64,000 nt of DNA from an uncultured Pseudomonadales bacterium (lineage in GTDB: Bacteria > Pseudomonadota > Gammaproteobacteria > Pseudomonadales > Pseudohongiellaceae). The DNA lies in the NCBI GenBank assembly GCA_947259995.1, contig CAMYOK010000002.1, forward strand, positions 1,280,881-1,344,880. The letters run 5' to 3'. This document shows positions 1 through 8,867 of the stretch, piece after piece. The notes under the pieces are model-generated. The model had not been told where the DNA came from, did no database searches, and saw nothing but the letters and a program-made list of their open reading frames with translations. The position numbers and the translations under genes are program-made. Every line of letters begins with the position of its first letter. The first letter of the stretch is position 1.

Positions 1-302
1 TCACCGGGCAGCCCCACAATTCGCTTCACCAAGCGCTTTTCGGCGGCCTCTGAATCGATAATAATGATGTCACCGCGATTAGGGTCGGCGCGAGTTGCCA
101 AGAAGATATCGGTGAAGGGAATGCGAATATCATAGGCGAGTTTATTGACCCAGACCTTGTCACCGTCGAGCAAGGTGGGTTGCATTGAGCGTCCGGAAAT
201 AGAATTTAAGTCGGCGATTGCGCTCTTAAAGAACACAATGGTCAACAGCAGCAACATGAACCGTTTATTCTCTTTCCAGAATGCGGCGAAGTACTTCTTC
301 AT
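1..302 (-). CDS. lepB: Signal peptidase I, short form (partial, 3' end outside window)
   Basis: This peptidase removes signal peptides from exported preproteins at the outer face of the inner membrane. Only the first 100 codons are present; the gene runs off the left edge. A charged N-terminus is followed by one hydrophobic anchor (about residues 15-30). The motif GRSMQPT (37-43) holds the probable nucleophile Ser39, and KRLVKRIVGLPG (89-100) holds the probable general base Lys93, the family S26 pattern. An in-frame TGA lies seven codons before the chosen ATG, so the short N-terminus is real. The enterobacterial LepB has two membrane segments and its serine near residue 90, so this is a single-anchor form. 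It diverges from lhr and no lepA is adjacent on the visible side. It could be an accessory rather than the housekeeping enzyme. Confidence 0.88.
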   Translation of the reverse strand, partial: MKKYFAAFWKENKRFMLLLLTIVFFKSAIADLNSISGRSMQPTLLDGDKVWVNKLAYDIRIPFTDIFLATRADPNRGDIIIIDSEAAEKRLVKRIVGLPG

Positions 303-477
303 GATGGGGGTTAAATCCTTTCAATGACTCTAACAAACTCTCTATAGGGACAATAGGCGAATGGGCGCATGTGTGTCAATCTATGCGCATGGCGCTTGTC
401 TCAAACAAAGGTCGCATGGGCTGGTGAGATTGGGTTAATTCTTATAGTCTTGTTGGCATTCTTCCTGTATTGCTATC

Positions 478-3400
478 GTGAGCGGCTTGAACATGCCTTT
501 TAGTGCTTTCCATCCAGTGGCGCGTGCTTGGTTTAGTGCACGCTATGGTGAACCAACGGCGGCGCAGAGGCAGGCGTGGCCTGCGATTAAGGCGGGAAAG
601 CATACTCTCATTTCGGCTCCCACGGGCAGCGGTAAAACCTTAGCGGCGTTCTATGCTGTGATCGACCGGCTGTTGTGGCAAGGGCAGCAAGCACCGCTTC
701 CTCAAACCACCTTCGTTCTCTATGTCTCGCCGCTAAAAGCGTTAAGCAATGACATCCATCGTAACCTCGAGGTCCCGGTCAAGGGCTTGTTAGAGCGATT
801 GCAACAAGACGCCTTTGCGCCGGTCGATATCAGTATTGCGGTGCGCACAGGCGATACCTCCCCAAGCGAGCGCCAGCGGATGTTGCGCAAGCCTCCGCAT
901 ATACTGGTGACCACCCCCGAGTCCTTGTATTTGCTATTAACGAGTGCCGGTGGCAGGCAGATGCTTGGCAGCGTTGACACCCTAATTGTCGATGAGATTC
1001 ATGCCTTATTGGGCGATAAGCGTGGTTCGCATTTAGCGCTCTCAATTGAGCGTTTAGAGAAATTGCTTAAAAAACCTTTGCAGCGCATTGGTTTGTCTGC
1101 GACCCAGCGGCCCACAGATCTGGTCGCCAATTACTTATGCGGTAACCGGGTTGACCAGCCGTGCGTGGTAGTGGATACAGGGCATCAGCGTCAGCTCGAT
1201 ATAAGTCTAGAGGTTCCGGGTTCGCCACTCACAGCATTGATGAGCAATGAGGTGTGGGACGAACTGTATCAGCGGCTCGTACAGCTCATCGAAACGCATG
1301 AGACCACACTGGTATTCGTGAACACTCGAAGGCTATCTGAGCGTCTAGCTTTAGCCTTGACCGAGCGTCTAGGAGAAGGCTTGGTGAGCTCCCATCACGG
1401 AAGTATGAGTAAAGAGCACAGGCATCAAGCGGAGCAAAAATTAAAGGACGGCAAATTAAAAGTGTTGGTGGCTACCGCGTCGATGGAGCTAGGCATCGAT
1501 GTGGGCTCGATCGAACTTGTCGTGCAGTTCTCCTCGCCCAAGAGCATCGCGAAATTCCTACAACGCGTGGGGCGTAGTGGTCACTCTGTTCGAGGGACAC
1601 CCAAAGGGATCTTATTCCCACTGACTCGAGATGACTTATCCGAATGTACAGCACTGTTGCATAGCATTGAGCAAGGGCAGTTAGACCGAATACTGATGCC
1701 AGAGAAACCGGTTGATATCTTAGCGCAGCAGATTGTCGCTGAAGTCGCGGCAAGTGCAGGCGACGGTATGGATAGCTGGGATCTTGATGTGCTCTATGAG
1801 CTCTACCATCGTGCATGGCCCTATCGAGACTTAGCGCGTAATGACTTTAACGCCATCGTCAAAATGCTAAGTGAGGGATACTCCTCAAGGCTAGGTCGCA
1901 AAGGAGCATACCTACATCTCGACGTCATTAATAACCGCGTCAGTGCGCGTCGCAATGCGCGGCTCACCGCATTGACCAACGGCGGTGCCATTCCCGACAT
2001 GTTCGACTACCAAGTTGTGTTGGACCCAGAGGATATAGTGGTCGGCACGCTAAACGAAGATTTCGCCTTAGAAACATTGCCAGGAGACATCTTTACTCTT
2101 GGAAGTCACAGCTGGCAATTGCTAAGAGTCGATGGTTTAAAAGTGCGCGTGCGCGACGCACAAGGAGCGCGCCCTACGATCCCGTTCTGGTTTGGCGAAG
2201 GCCCGGGTAGAACACAAGAGCTATCAAGTGCCGTATGCGATTTACGTGAGAAAATCGATGCCTATTTGTGCGCTGACGATGTTGTTGGAGCAATGCAGTG
2301 GCTGGAGCAAACGCTGCGGCTACCCAACAGCGCAGCGCAGCAACTATTGGACTATTTGCAGGCTGGGCGTAATGCGCTAGAGGTGATGCCTAGCCAGAAA
2401 ACTCTGGTGATGGAACGCTTCTTCGACGAAGTCGGGGATATGCATGTTGTGATTCATTCCCCGTTTGGCAGTCGTTTGAACCGCGCGTGGGGGCTGGCGC
2501 TACGCAAACGGTTTTGTCGAACATTTAATTTTGAATTACAAGCGGCCGCGAATGAAGACAGCATCGTGATCTCTTTAGGGTCTGTGCATAGTTTTCCTTT
2601 GGCAGAAGTGTTTTCCTATTTGCAGAGCGCAAGCGTCGAAGACGTGCTAGTACAAGCCTTATTAGATGCGCCAATGTTTGAAGTGCGTTGGCGTTGGAAC
2701 GCCACTCGCTCTCTGGCCATCTCCCGTAATCGCAATGGTAAGCGTGTGCCGCCACAGTTTCAGCGCATGGATGCTGAAGACTTGGTCGCGCAGGTGTTTC
2801 CAGATCAGATCGCCTGTTTCGAGAATATTCAAGGCAAAAGAGAGGTGCCAAGTCACCCTCTAGTGCAACAAACCATTCATGACTGTCTTACTGAGGCCAT
2901 GGATATCGAAGGCTTACTGCGTTTAGTGCAGGCCATAGAGAATAATGAGCTTGAGTTGATTGCCAAGGACCTGCGTGAACCATCCCCTTTTGCGCAGGAG
3001 ATCATCAACGCTCGCCCCTATGCCTTCTTGGATGATGCCCCCTTCGAAGAGCGCCGTACCAATGCCATTCGCAATCGCAGCTGGCTCGACCCGGCAGAAA
3101 CGGAGTCTTATAGCGTCTTAGATGAAAAAGCGATTGCGCAAGTGTGTGAAGAGGCTTGGCCCCTAGTGCGTTGCGCAGAAGAGTTGCATGATGCTTTGTA
3201 TTCTTTAGGGTATATCACTGAGGATGAATGTAAGAAGTACCAATATAGCGCACACGCTCAGGCTTTAGTGGATCAAGGCCGTTGTTGTGTCATCGCCGCT
3301 GGCGCAACGAGGCTGTGGCTAGCCGCCGAAAGATTGCCGTGTTTACAGAGCGTCTATCCACAAGCAGGCACGACGCCCGAACTACAGCTGCCCGACTCGT

Positions 3401-4917
3401 TGCGCGCAGAGACTTGGGAGCCGGAGGCGGCATTGCGTGAAATTCTCCGTGGTCGCCTAGAGGGTCTAGGCCCTGTAACGGCAAGCAGGCTTTCCGCAGA
3501 GACGGGGCTACGAAAGTCTGAGATAGAAGTCGCATTGATTGGGCTGGAGACAGAAGGCTTTGTGTTTCGTGGGCAATTTAGTCCAGAAAAAAATAACAGT
3601 ACTGAAGAGCCTGAACAGCAATGGTGCGAACGACGTCTACTGCAACGTATTCATCGTTATACTATCGAGTCGCACAGACAAAGTATTCGACCTGTGCCGT
3701 TGCAATCGTATATGCGCTTTCTGTTCGATGCGCACGAACTAAAAGTTCAGCGCCTGCCCGCCAAACCAAGTCTAGTGAGTGAGCCTATAGATGGGCAGAG
3801 TGCTTTGCAGCGCAGCCTTAGCAAGCTCGATGGTTTATCCGCCCCTGCCACTCTATGGGAAAGCGATATCTTGCCCGCACGCGTAGAGTCTTACGACCCT
3901 GCATGGCTAGATGTGATGTGCATCAGTGGGCGTGTCATGTGGGGGCGAGTGCAGCGGGCAGTAGTGAAAGTGGCGAACGAAAGTGGCCGTAAATCTGGCC
4001 CGATTAAGAGCACGCCGATTACTCTCATGAGTAGAGTGAACCAAGACTTATGGTCGGCGTTGATGTCGATGCAAAAACAAGCAATGAATCAAGAGTGCGC
4101 AGAAGTTCAATTAAGTTCAGTCGCTAGTAAAATAGTCTTAGACTTGCAACAACATGGCGCGAGCTTTTTCGATCAAATAAGCCAAAGAACTAAATTGCTG
4201 CGCAGCCAGCTTGAGCAAGGATTGGCAGAATTGGTCAGCGTGGGGCAAGTCACTAGCGATAGTTTTACAGGCTTGCGTGCTTTGCTTACGCCGGACTCTC
4301 GAAAACCAGGAGGTCATAGTAATGGGCGTCGACGTGCCGCGTTTGGAGTTGAAGATGCAGGACGTTGGACGCTGATTGAAGCGCAAGAGTTGCAAGCCAG
4401 TGATGCCGCCAAATTGGACTCAGAGCAACTCGAACGGCTGGTGTTAGTGTATTTAGAGCGCTGGGGTGTGGTGTTCAAACGTGTGTTAGAGCGCGAAAGT
4501 GCGGCGCCGCCTTGGCGCATCGTGCTGTCGAAATTGCGTTCGATGGAGTTACAAGGTCTCGTGCGCGGTGGACGTTTTATCGCAGGGCTTGCAGGGGAGC
4601 AGTTTGCGCTTCCCGATACCGTGACAGCGCTGCGCCGGTTTGCGAAAAATCAAGATGCCGAGCATCGCGACAGTGAGTATGTTTGTATGGCGGCAGCCGA
4701 CCCAGTGAACTTGCTTAACATTGTATTGCCCGATACACGCTTGCCGAAAGTGGCCAAAAACCGTGTGCTCTATAAAGATGGTGTGGCGCTTGCCGTATTA
4801 ATGCATGACGGAGTAAAGTTTCTGCGCGACGTACAAGAAAGCGAACAGTGGCAGATACAGACATTGCTAACTCAGCGCGATTACCCTGCGCGTTTGCGAG
4901 CCTATATTGGGCGCTAA
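478..4917 (+). CDS. lhr: Large ATP-dependent helicase Lhr (DEAD/DEAH superfamily 2)
   Basis: Lhr proteins are superfamily 2 3'-5' translocases thought to act in DNA repair. This 1479-residue protein matches the long bacterial form (E. coli Lhr is about 1540). Visible motifs are Walker A PTGSGKT (48-54), TTPESL (about 145-150), the Walker B box DEIH (172-175), SAT, and the motif VI stretch RVGRSGH (about 365). These are followed by the long Lhr-specific C-terminal region of about 1000 residues. The nominal start is GTG at 478. An ATG five codons downstream (493) is an alternative and neither has a strong ribosome binding site. The gene stands alone, divergent from the signal peptidase and 40 bp before the FAH-family gene. 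The family call is secure; the physiological role is known only by analogy. Confidence 0.93.
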   Translation: MSGLNMPFSAFHPVARAWFSARYGEPTAAQRQAWPAIKAGKHTLISAPTGSGKTLAAFYAVIDRLLWQGQQAPLPQTTFVLYVSPLKALSNDIHRNLEVPVKGLLERLQQDAFAPVDISIAVRTGDTSPSERQRMLRKPPHILVTTPESLYLLLTSAGGRQMLGSVDTLIVDEIHALLGDKRGSHLALSIERLEKLLKKPLQRIGLSATQRPTDLVANYLCGNRVDQPCVVVDTGHQRQLDISLEVPGSPLTALMSNEVWDELYQRLVQLIETHETTLVFVNTRRLSERLALALTERLGEGLVSSHHGSMSKEHRHQAEQKLKDGKLKVLVATASMELGIDVGSIELVVQFSSPKSIAKFLQRVGRSGHSVRGTPKGILFPLTRDDLSECTALLHSIEQGQLDRILMPEKPVDILAQQIVAEVAASAGDGMDSWDLDVLYELYHRAWPYRDLARNDFNAIVKMLSEGYSSRLGRKGAYLHLDVINNRVSARRNARLTALTNGGAIPDMFDYQVVLDPEDIVVGTLNEDFALETLPGDIFTLGSHSWQLLRVDGLKVRVRDAQGARPTIPFWFGEGPGRTQELSSAVCDLREKIDAYLCADDVVGAMQWLEQTLRLPNSAAQQLLDYLQAGRNALEVMPSQKTLVMERFFDEVGDMHVVIHSPFGSRLNRAWGLALRKRFCRTFNFELQAAANEDSIVISLGSVHSFPLAEVFSYLQSASVEDVLVQALLDAPMFEVRWRWNATRSLAISRNRNGKRVPPQFQRMDAEDLVAQVFPDQIACFENIQGKREVPSHPLVQQTIHDCLTEAMDIEGLLRLVQAIENNELELIAKDLREPSPFAQEIINARPYAFLDDAPFEERRTNAIRNRSWLDPAETESYSVLDEKAIAQVCEEAWPLVRCAEELHDALYSLGYITEDECKKYQYSAHAQALVDQGRCCVIAAGATRLWLAAERLPCLQSVYPQAGTTPELQLPDSLRAETWEPEAALREILRGRLEGLGPVTASRLSAETGLRKSEIEVALIGLETEGFVFRGQFSPEKNNSTEEPEQQWCERRLLQRIHRYTIESHRQSIRPVPLQSYMRFLFDAHELKVQRLPAKPSLVSEPIDGQSALQRSLSKLDGLSAPATLWESDILPARVESYDPAWLDVMCISGRVMWGRVQRAVVKVANESGRKSGPIKSTPITLMSRVNQDLWSALMSMQKQAMNQECAEVQLSSVASKIVLDLQQHGASFFDQISQRTKLLRSQLEQGLAELVSVGQVTSDSFTGLRALLTPDSRKPGGHSNGRRRAAFGVEDAGRWTLIEAQELQASDAAKLDSEQLERLVLVYLERWGVVFKRVLERESAAPPWRIVLSKLRSMELQGLVRGGRFIAGLAGEQFALPDTVTALRRFAKNQDAEHRDSEYVCMAAADPVNLLNIVLPDTRLPKVAKNRVLYKDGVALAVLMHDGVKFLRDVQESEQWQIQTLLTQRDYPARLRAYIGR

Positions 4918-4957
4918 TTAGTATAACCAAACGATCTCAATAGTGTTAAAGGTGTCG

Positions 4958-5665
4958 ATGAAAAATCTATTCGAAATTCCCATGCCTTCTGTTGCCATTA
5001 AGGGCTTAGAGGAGCGTTACCCCGTGCACCGCATTTACTGTGTCGGGCGCAACTACGCAGCGCACGCGCGGGAGATGGGCGGCAGCCCTGAGCGCGAGTC
5101 CCCGTTTTTCTTTAGCAAGCCAGCCAATGCGATTGTCGCTAATAACGCAACCCTCCCCTTCCCGCTGCGTACGCAAGACTTGCATCATGAGGTAGAACTC
5201 GTTGTGGCCCTGGCAGGCGATGCATTAGCAAGCAAGGGTGAGAATTTGACAGTGACAGAGGCGCAAGAGGCGGTGTTTGCCTATGCAGTCGGCATTGATT
5301 TTACGCGCCGCGATCTGCAAACAGAATCAAAAGCGAAAGGCCGGCCATGGGATACAGCGAAAGGTTTTGATCATTCTGCGCCCATCTCGAATCTGACTCC
5401 TGTTACAAGCGCAGGCGATATTAGCAATGCCAGGATCAGTCTAAGTGTGAATGGGCAGTTGCGTCAGGAGGGGAGTATTGCTGAGCTCATTTGGAGTGTG
5501 CCTGAGCTGATTGCAGAGTTGTCGTCATATTATTGTTTGCGCCCAGGGGATTTGATCTTTACCGGTACCCCTGCTGGAGTGTCAGCAGTCGTCTCGGGAG
5601 ACGAGCTGGAAGCCAGTATTGGCTCTCTAGAGACACTGCGAGTCAAATTGGTAGCGCGAGATTAA
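4958..5665 (+). CDS. Fumarylacetoacetate hydrolase (FAH) family protein
   Basis: FAH-fold enzymes use a divalent metal for hydrolysis, decarboxylation or isomerisation of diketo acids such as fumarylpyruvate or acylpyruvates. The protein shows CVGRNYAAHAREMG near the start, HHEVELVVAL with the metal-binding acidic residues, GIDFTRRDLQ, the lid-region KGRPWDTAKGFD and the C-terminal FTGTPAGV. It is a single-domain member of about 235 residues, like YcgM/NagK-type enzymes rather than the two-domain tyrosine-pathway enzyme. I chose ATG 4958 because AAAGG lies 5 bases upstream; GTG 4943 in the same frame is possible. No aromatic catabolism genes are nearby, so the substrate cannot be assigned. 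It is convergent with the DUF6164 gene, whose end it overlaps by 4 bp. Confidence 0.85.
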   Translation: MKNLFEIPMPSVAIKGLEERYPVHRIYCVGRNYAAHAREMGGSPERESPFFFSKPANAIVANNATLPFPLRTQDLHHEVELVVALAGDALASKGENLTVTEAQEAVFAYAVGIDFTRRDLQTESKAKGRPWDTAKGFDHSAPISNLTPVTSAGDISNARISLSVNGQLRQEGSIAELIWSVPELIAELSSYYCLRPGDLIFTGTPAGVSAVVSGDELEASIGSLETLRVKLVARD

Positions 5666-6021
5666 AAACTAAAAAAACTACTGATCGACAAATACAAGAC
5701 CGCACCGATAAGTGCGAAATAGAACACGAACTGCCAAGGCTGCATTTTGAAGCTGTCGAGGAGAGTGGGCAGCTGTCCTTGTTCGCGTAGGGCCTCGTGT
5801 TCGGCGCGCACCCGTTCGCTACGCTCGGATTGATATTGTGCAATCAGCGCGCATGCCTCTTCGAAACGTTGTTCATTTTCAATCCAAATAGCAGGTAAGG
5901 AGATCCCCCAATTACCTGCGTCGGTCTCATACACTTTGATATCGTGTTCTTCTAGCAATTGCCTGACTTCGTCTGCCTCATCGTCAGGCACATTACGTAG
6001 TCGGAATATTATTTTTGCCAT
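5662..6021 (-). CDS. DUF6164 family small membrane-anchored protein
   Basis: This 119-residue protein has a conserved N-terminal half beginning MAKIIFRLRNVPDDEADEV and containing ETDAGNWGISLPAIW (about 52-66). A charged, helical linker follows (about 70-92), then one C-terminal membrane segment (about 95-117, WQFVFYFALIGAVLYLS). I recognise the N-terminal pattern as the gammaproteobacterial DUF6164 family. No function is established. The predicted topology is a cytoplasmic domain tethered to the inner membrane by its C-terminus. It is transcribed divergently from the TraB/GumN-family gene and is convergent with the FAH-family gene. Confidence 0.8.
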   Translation of the reverse strand: MAKIIFRLRNVPDDEADEVRQLLEEHDIKVYETDAGNWGISLPAIWIENEQRFEEACALIAQYQSERSERVRAEHEALREQGQLPTLLDSFKMQPWQFVFYFALIGAVLYLSISSFFSF

Positions 6022-6127
6022 TTAAATCCTTCATTGCCAGTAGAGTGGGAGTTAAATTCCCATTTTTTGAGATTGCATGCTACCTTTAAGACAAGCGATA
6101 TGTAAATTAAACGATAAGGTTCTGACT

Positions 6128-7024
6128 ATGCATAAATTCCTTCATTCAGTTAAGCGGCATTGTTTGTGGCAGGCTGCTTTGCTCTTAAGTACTTGCCTTC
6201 TAAGCGCGGCGACCTTAGCGCAAAGCTCTGTTTGGGTGGCCAGTAAAGGTGAGGCAAAAGTTTATCTAGGAGGGACTGTGCATCTTTTGCGTCCCGCAGA
6301 TTTTCCGTTGCCCGAACCCTTTGAGAATGCCTATCAGCAAGCCGAAGAGCTTTACTTCGAAACCGATGTTGCTGGATTGAACGACATGACGGTGCAGGCA
6401 AGAATGATGCAGGCGTTGACATATTCTGATGAACGCACATTGCGGACAGTGTTGGACGCGCCTACGTATGCGGCTTTGTCTGCTCATTTGACGAGTACGG
6501 GTATGCCTATCGCGATGTTGGAGAAATTCAAGCCCGGCCTATTAGTTAGTACTTTGCAAGTTATCGAGTTTCAGAAGCTGGGGTTTACTCCACAAGGGGT
6601 AGATGTCTACTTTAATAACCGCGCGATGGGTGACGGTAAAAATGTTGGCGAACTTGAGCCGATAGATTCGCAGATAGGGTTCATCGCAGAAATGGGTGAA
6701 GGCAACGAGAGTGAGTTCGTGCGCCTGTCTCTAGAAGATCTGGACGATGTCGCAAGCAGTATGGATCAAATGTTAGCGGCGTGGCGCGCTGGCGATAACG
6801 ATAGCCTTGAAAGTCTCTTTGTAAGTGATATGAAAGAGGGCTATCCGGCACTTTATGACTCGCTTCTTGTGCAAAGAAACTTGGATTGGTTGCCTATTAT
6901 TGAATCAATGTTTCAGGATGAAGATACCGAGTTCGTCTTAGTTGGAGCGGCGCATTTAGTTGGAGAGGACGGTCTTCTAAGCTTACTAGAGGCCAAGGGC
7001 TATGCCATAGAGAGTGTCGAGTAA
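6128..7024 (+). CDS. TraB/GumN family exported protein
   Basis: This is a roughly 298-residue exported protein. Residues 1 to about 31 form a signal peptide (basic start, then LWQAALLLSTCLLSAATLAQ). The mature part begins with VWVASKGEAKVYLGGTVHLL and ends with VLVGAAHLVGEDGLLSLLEAKGY. These two G-x-x-H-L motifs near the ends are the signature of the TraB/GumN (PrgY) family, related to Tiki-type metalloproteases. Its role is unknown, although the GTVHLL and GAAHLVG histidines could bind metal. I chose ATG 6128 because AAGG lies nine bases upstream and the signal peptide then starts correctly; an in-frame ATG at 6077 lacks such a site. It is convergent with the LysR gene, with only 3 bp between stops. 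Confidence 0.85.
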   Translation: MHKFLHSVKRHCLWQAALLLSTCLLSAATLAQSSVWVASKGEAKVYLGGTVHLLRPADFPLPEPFENAYQQAEELYFETDVAGLNDMTVQARMMQALTYSDERTLRTVLDAPTYAALSAHLTSTGMPIAMLEKFKPGLLVSTLQVIEFQKLGFTPQGVDVYFNNRAMGDGKNVGELEPIDSQIGFIAEMGEGNESEFVRLSLEDLDDVASSMDQMLAAWRAGDNDSLESLFVSDMKEGYPALYDSLLVQRNLDWLPIIESMFQDEDTEFVLVGAAHLVGEDGLLSLLEAKGYAIESVE

Positions 7025-7027
7025 GCG

Positions 7028-7930
7028 TTAAGTTTGCTGGTCATTTTGTTGGCATAGTAGCTCAAAGAAAGCAGTGGCAGCGTTACTCATTTGCCGTTGT
7101 TTATGAAAAATGCAATCGAGGTTTCGAGTTAAGCTCAGGCCATTTTTGCCTGTAGCTCCTTGGACGTTTAACACCGCGAGTGAGCCATCGCTGAGCATAG
7201 AGTCGGGTAATACACCCCATGCATAGCCGGCAGTGATAAGCGCCTTGATAGTTTCCAAAAAATTGGTCGAAAGATTAATCTGCAACTGCAAGCCTTCGCG
7301 CGCGAATAAGGACTCTACTAATTGTGTTGTAAAAAAACGTCTTTCAGGCAAGAGCGCGGGGTATTGGCTGATCTGTGCAAGCGTCACATTCGCCTGCTGC
7401 GCCAGGGGGTGTTGGCGTGCGGTAACGAAATGCATTTGATCTGTCCAAATGGTCTTTGAGCAAACTTGAGTGTCGGCACTGTCTACTTCAGTAACGATGC
7501 CTAGATCGAAATCGCCATGTTGTACCGCTAGGAAGGCCTCTGCAGAATCCATAAAGCGGATATCCAGATCCACTAACGGATAATGCTCTGCATATTCTCT
7601 GAGTACTAAGGGCAGTCGATGCAAGCCTATATGATGGCTTGTCACTAACTTCAATTGCCCGCGTACCTCTCCCGATAAGTCGGCGACTGCCTGTTTTGCG
7701 AACTCGATGTTATCGAGAATTTTTTGCGCGTGCGGTAGGAGTGTGTTGCCTGCTTCGGTGAGAGAGACCTGTCGGCCAATGCGATCGAAAAGAGAGGTGC
7801 CCAGCTGTACTTCAAGTAAATGAATGCGTTTGCTTATGGCAGGCTGGGTGATATGCAACTTGGCCGCCGCTGTAGAAAACGAGGAGTTTTCCGCAACCGC
7901 GACAAAGGCTCTAAGATTTTGAGTGTCCAT
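7028..7930 (-). CDS. LysR-family transcriptional regulator
   Basis: This 300-residue LysR regulator has a winged helix-turn-helix in residues 1-62 (MDTQNLRAFVAVAENSSFST, then TQPAISKRIHLLE and the wing FDRIGRQVSLTEAG). A linker helix follows, then the two-lobed effector domain (about 90-295), which starts GQLKLVTSHHIGLHRLPLVL. The binding-pocket sequence resembles the CysB/CbbR-type subgroup in length, but I cannot name the effector or target. The gene upstream on the same strand is the small SutA-like protein. No divergent partner gene adjoins its start, so the usual guess of a neighbouring target does not help here. Confidence 0.9.
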   Translation of the reverse strand: MDTQNLRAFVAVAENSSFSTAAAKLHITQPAISKRIHLLEVQLGTSLFDRIGRQVSLTEAGNTLLPHAQKILDNIEFAKQAVADLSGEVRGQLKLVTSHHIGLHRLPLVLREYAEHYPLVDLDIRFMDSAEAFLAVQHGDFDLGIVTEVDSADTQVCSKTIWTDQMHFVTARQHPLAQQANVTLAQISQYPALLPERRFFTTQLVESLFAREGLQLQINLSTNFLETIKALITAGYAWGVLPDSMLSDGSLAVLNVQGATGKNGLSLTRNLDCIFHKQRQMSNAATAFFELLCQQNDQQT

Positions 7931-7985
7931 GCAGGACCCTCATAAGAGAGATGCAAATGAATAGCGAAGGCAAGGTTGCCGCGAT

Positions 7986-8162
7986 TTATGCGTTGCTCTT
8001 GTGGCTGAGTACGATTTGGCGCGGGCCGCTTGTAGTTGTTTGACCGCTAATTCCAGACGGGATTTGCTTCACTTCGCCACCACCTTTCAAGAACGCTTCA
8101 ACGTGTTCTGCTAAGTTGATGCGGTTGTCGATTGAAGGATCCTTCTTAGGTTTGGTCGCCAT
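7986..8162 (-). CDS. Small SutA-like protein, 58 residues
   Basis: The ORF begins MATKPKKDPSIDNRINLAEH and continues with VEAFLKGGGEVKQIPSGISG, ending in a short polar tail. The core FLKGGGEVKQIPSG resembles the conserved segment of SutA (FLSRGGKVQEIEPNV in the Pseudomonas protein as I recall it). SutA is a small, largely disordered RNA-polymerase-binding factor of slow-growing cells. This protein lacks the acidic N-terminal tail of SutA, so it is either a minimal relative or a family that shares only the core. The ribosome binding site is strong: AGGAAAAGG ends seven bases before the ATG. The 59-codon frame is uninterrupted. It lies between a LysR and an XRE regulator gene on the same strand. 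Confidence 0.7.
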   Translation of the reverse strand: MATKPKKDPSIDNRINLAEHVEAFLKGGGEVKQIPSGISGQTTTSGPRQIVLSHKSNA

Positions 8163-8280
8163 AGCAATGCCTTTTCCTGTCGTGTCAAAAGGACTGCATT
8201 ATACACGAAACTGCCAAATATCGAAAATTAGCCACTCGCTCAGTCGAACCGAGTGGCGTGTTTTGCGTAGAAAGGCGGAT

Positions 8281-8574
8281 TTAGGCTTGGCGACGACGTT
8301 TGCGTATGAAGTAATCGGAAGTGCTATCGCTAGGGAGTTCGCCTACTAGTTCGTCGATTGAGACATTGTAGACAACTTTGATTTTCGCGAGTAATTCAAT
8401 TTCCAGGTGGCAGCCATAATCTCTAGTCGTTTCAATGTCTTCGAGTTGTTTTCGAGACACGCCTAGGATGTTGGAGCCTTCAGTCATCGAATAACCTGCG
8501 TTGAGGCGTAGTCGACGAACTTGCTCTTTGATGCGAATAGTAAGGGGTGAAAACTTTAATTGCTGATCAGACAT
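8281..8574 (-). CDS. XRE-family helix-turn-helix regulator, 97 residues
   Basis: This small DNA-binding protein carries a Cro/C1-type helix-turn-helix in about residues 12-80 (IRIKEQVRRLRLNAGYSM, then GVSRKQLEDIETTRDYG, then LAKIKVVYNVSIDELVGELP). The first recognition helix is slightly unusual (TEGSNILGVSRKQLEDIE), but the final SIDELVG is typical of the fold. A very basic tail ends the protein (YFIRKRRRQA). There is no effector domain, so it probably works as a simple dimeric repressor or activator. The ribosome binding site is weak. It lies 118 bp before the SutA-like gene on the same strand and may be transcribed with it. Confidence 0.8.
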   Translation of the reverse strand: MSDQQLKFSPLTIRIKEQVRRLRLNAGYSMTEGSNILGVSRKQLEDIETTRDYGCHLEIELLAKIKVVYNVSIDELVGELPSDSTSDYFIRKRRRQA

Positions 8575-8867
8575 GTTTAGGCTTCTACTTTCTCAAGGAA
8601 TTTGGGACACGCTACAGCCATATGCGTGACTAGTTTGATTCAATCCGTGAGTTTGAATAATATCATCATGACATCATGCCTGGCTATCGAAAGTTCCAGT
8701 GAATTGTGGAACACATTATCCCGTCAGAATGAAGGGTTTGTTGAGGATTTTGCACCGAGTTAGTGCAGAACGGGTCAACAATGGCCATTCTTCCCTAAAC
8801 GGATTGTATTCTTAATGCTTATAGGTTTGCTAAACTCGCCGCACAAAATTTGACTAGGAATACTCGC

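Noticed and set aside
455..476. Sigma-54-like TTGGC...TTGC arrangement before lhr
   Set aside because: The GG and GC elements are 17 bases apart instead of about 12, so the spacing is wrong.
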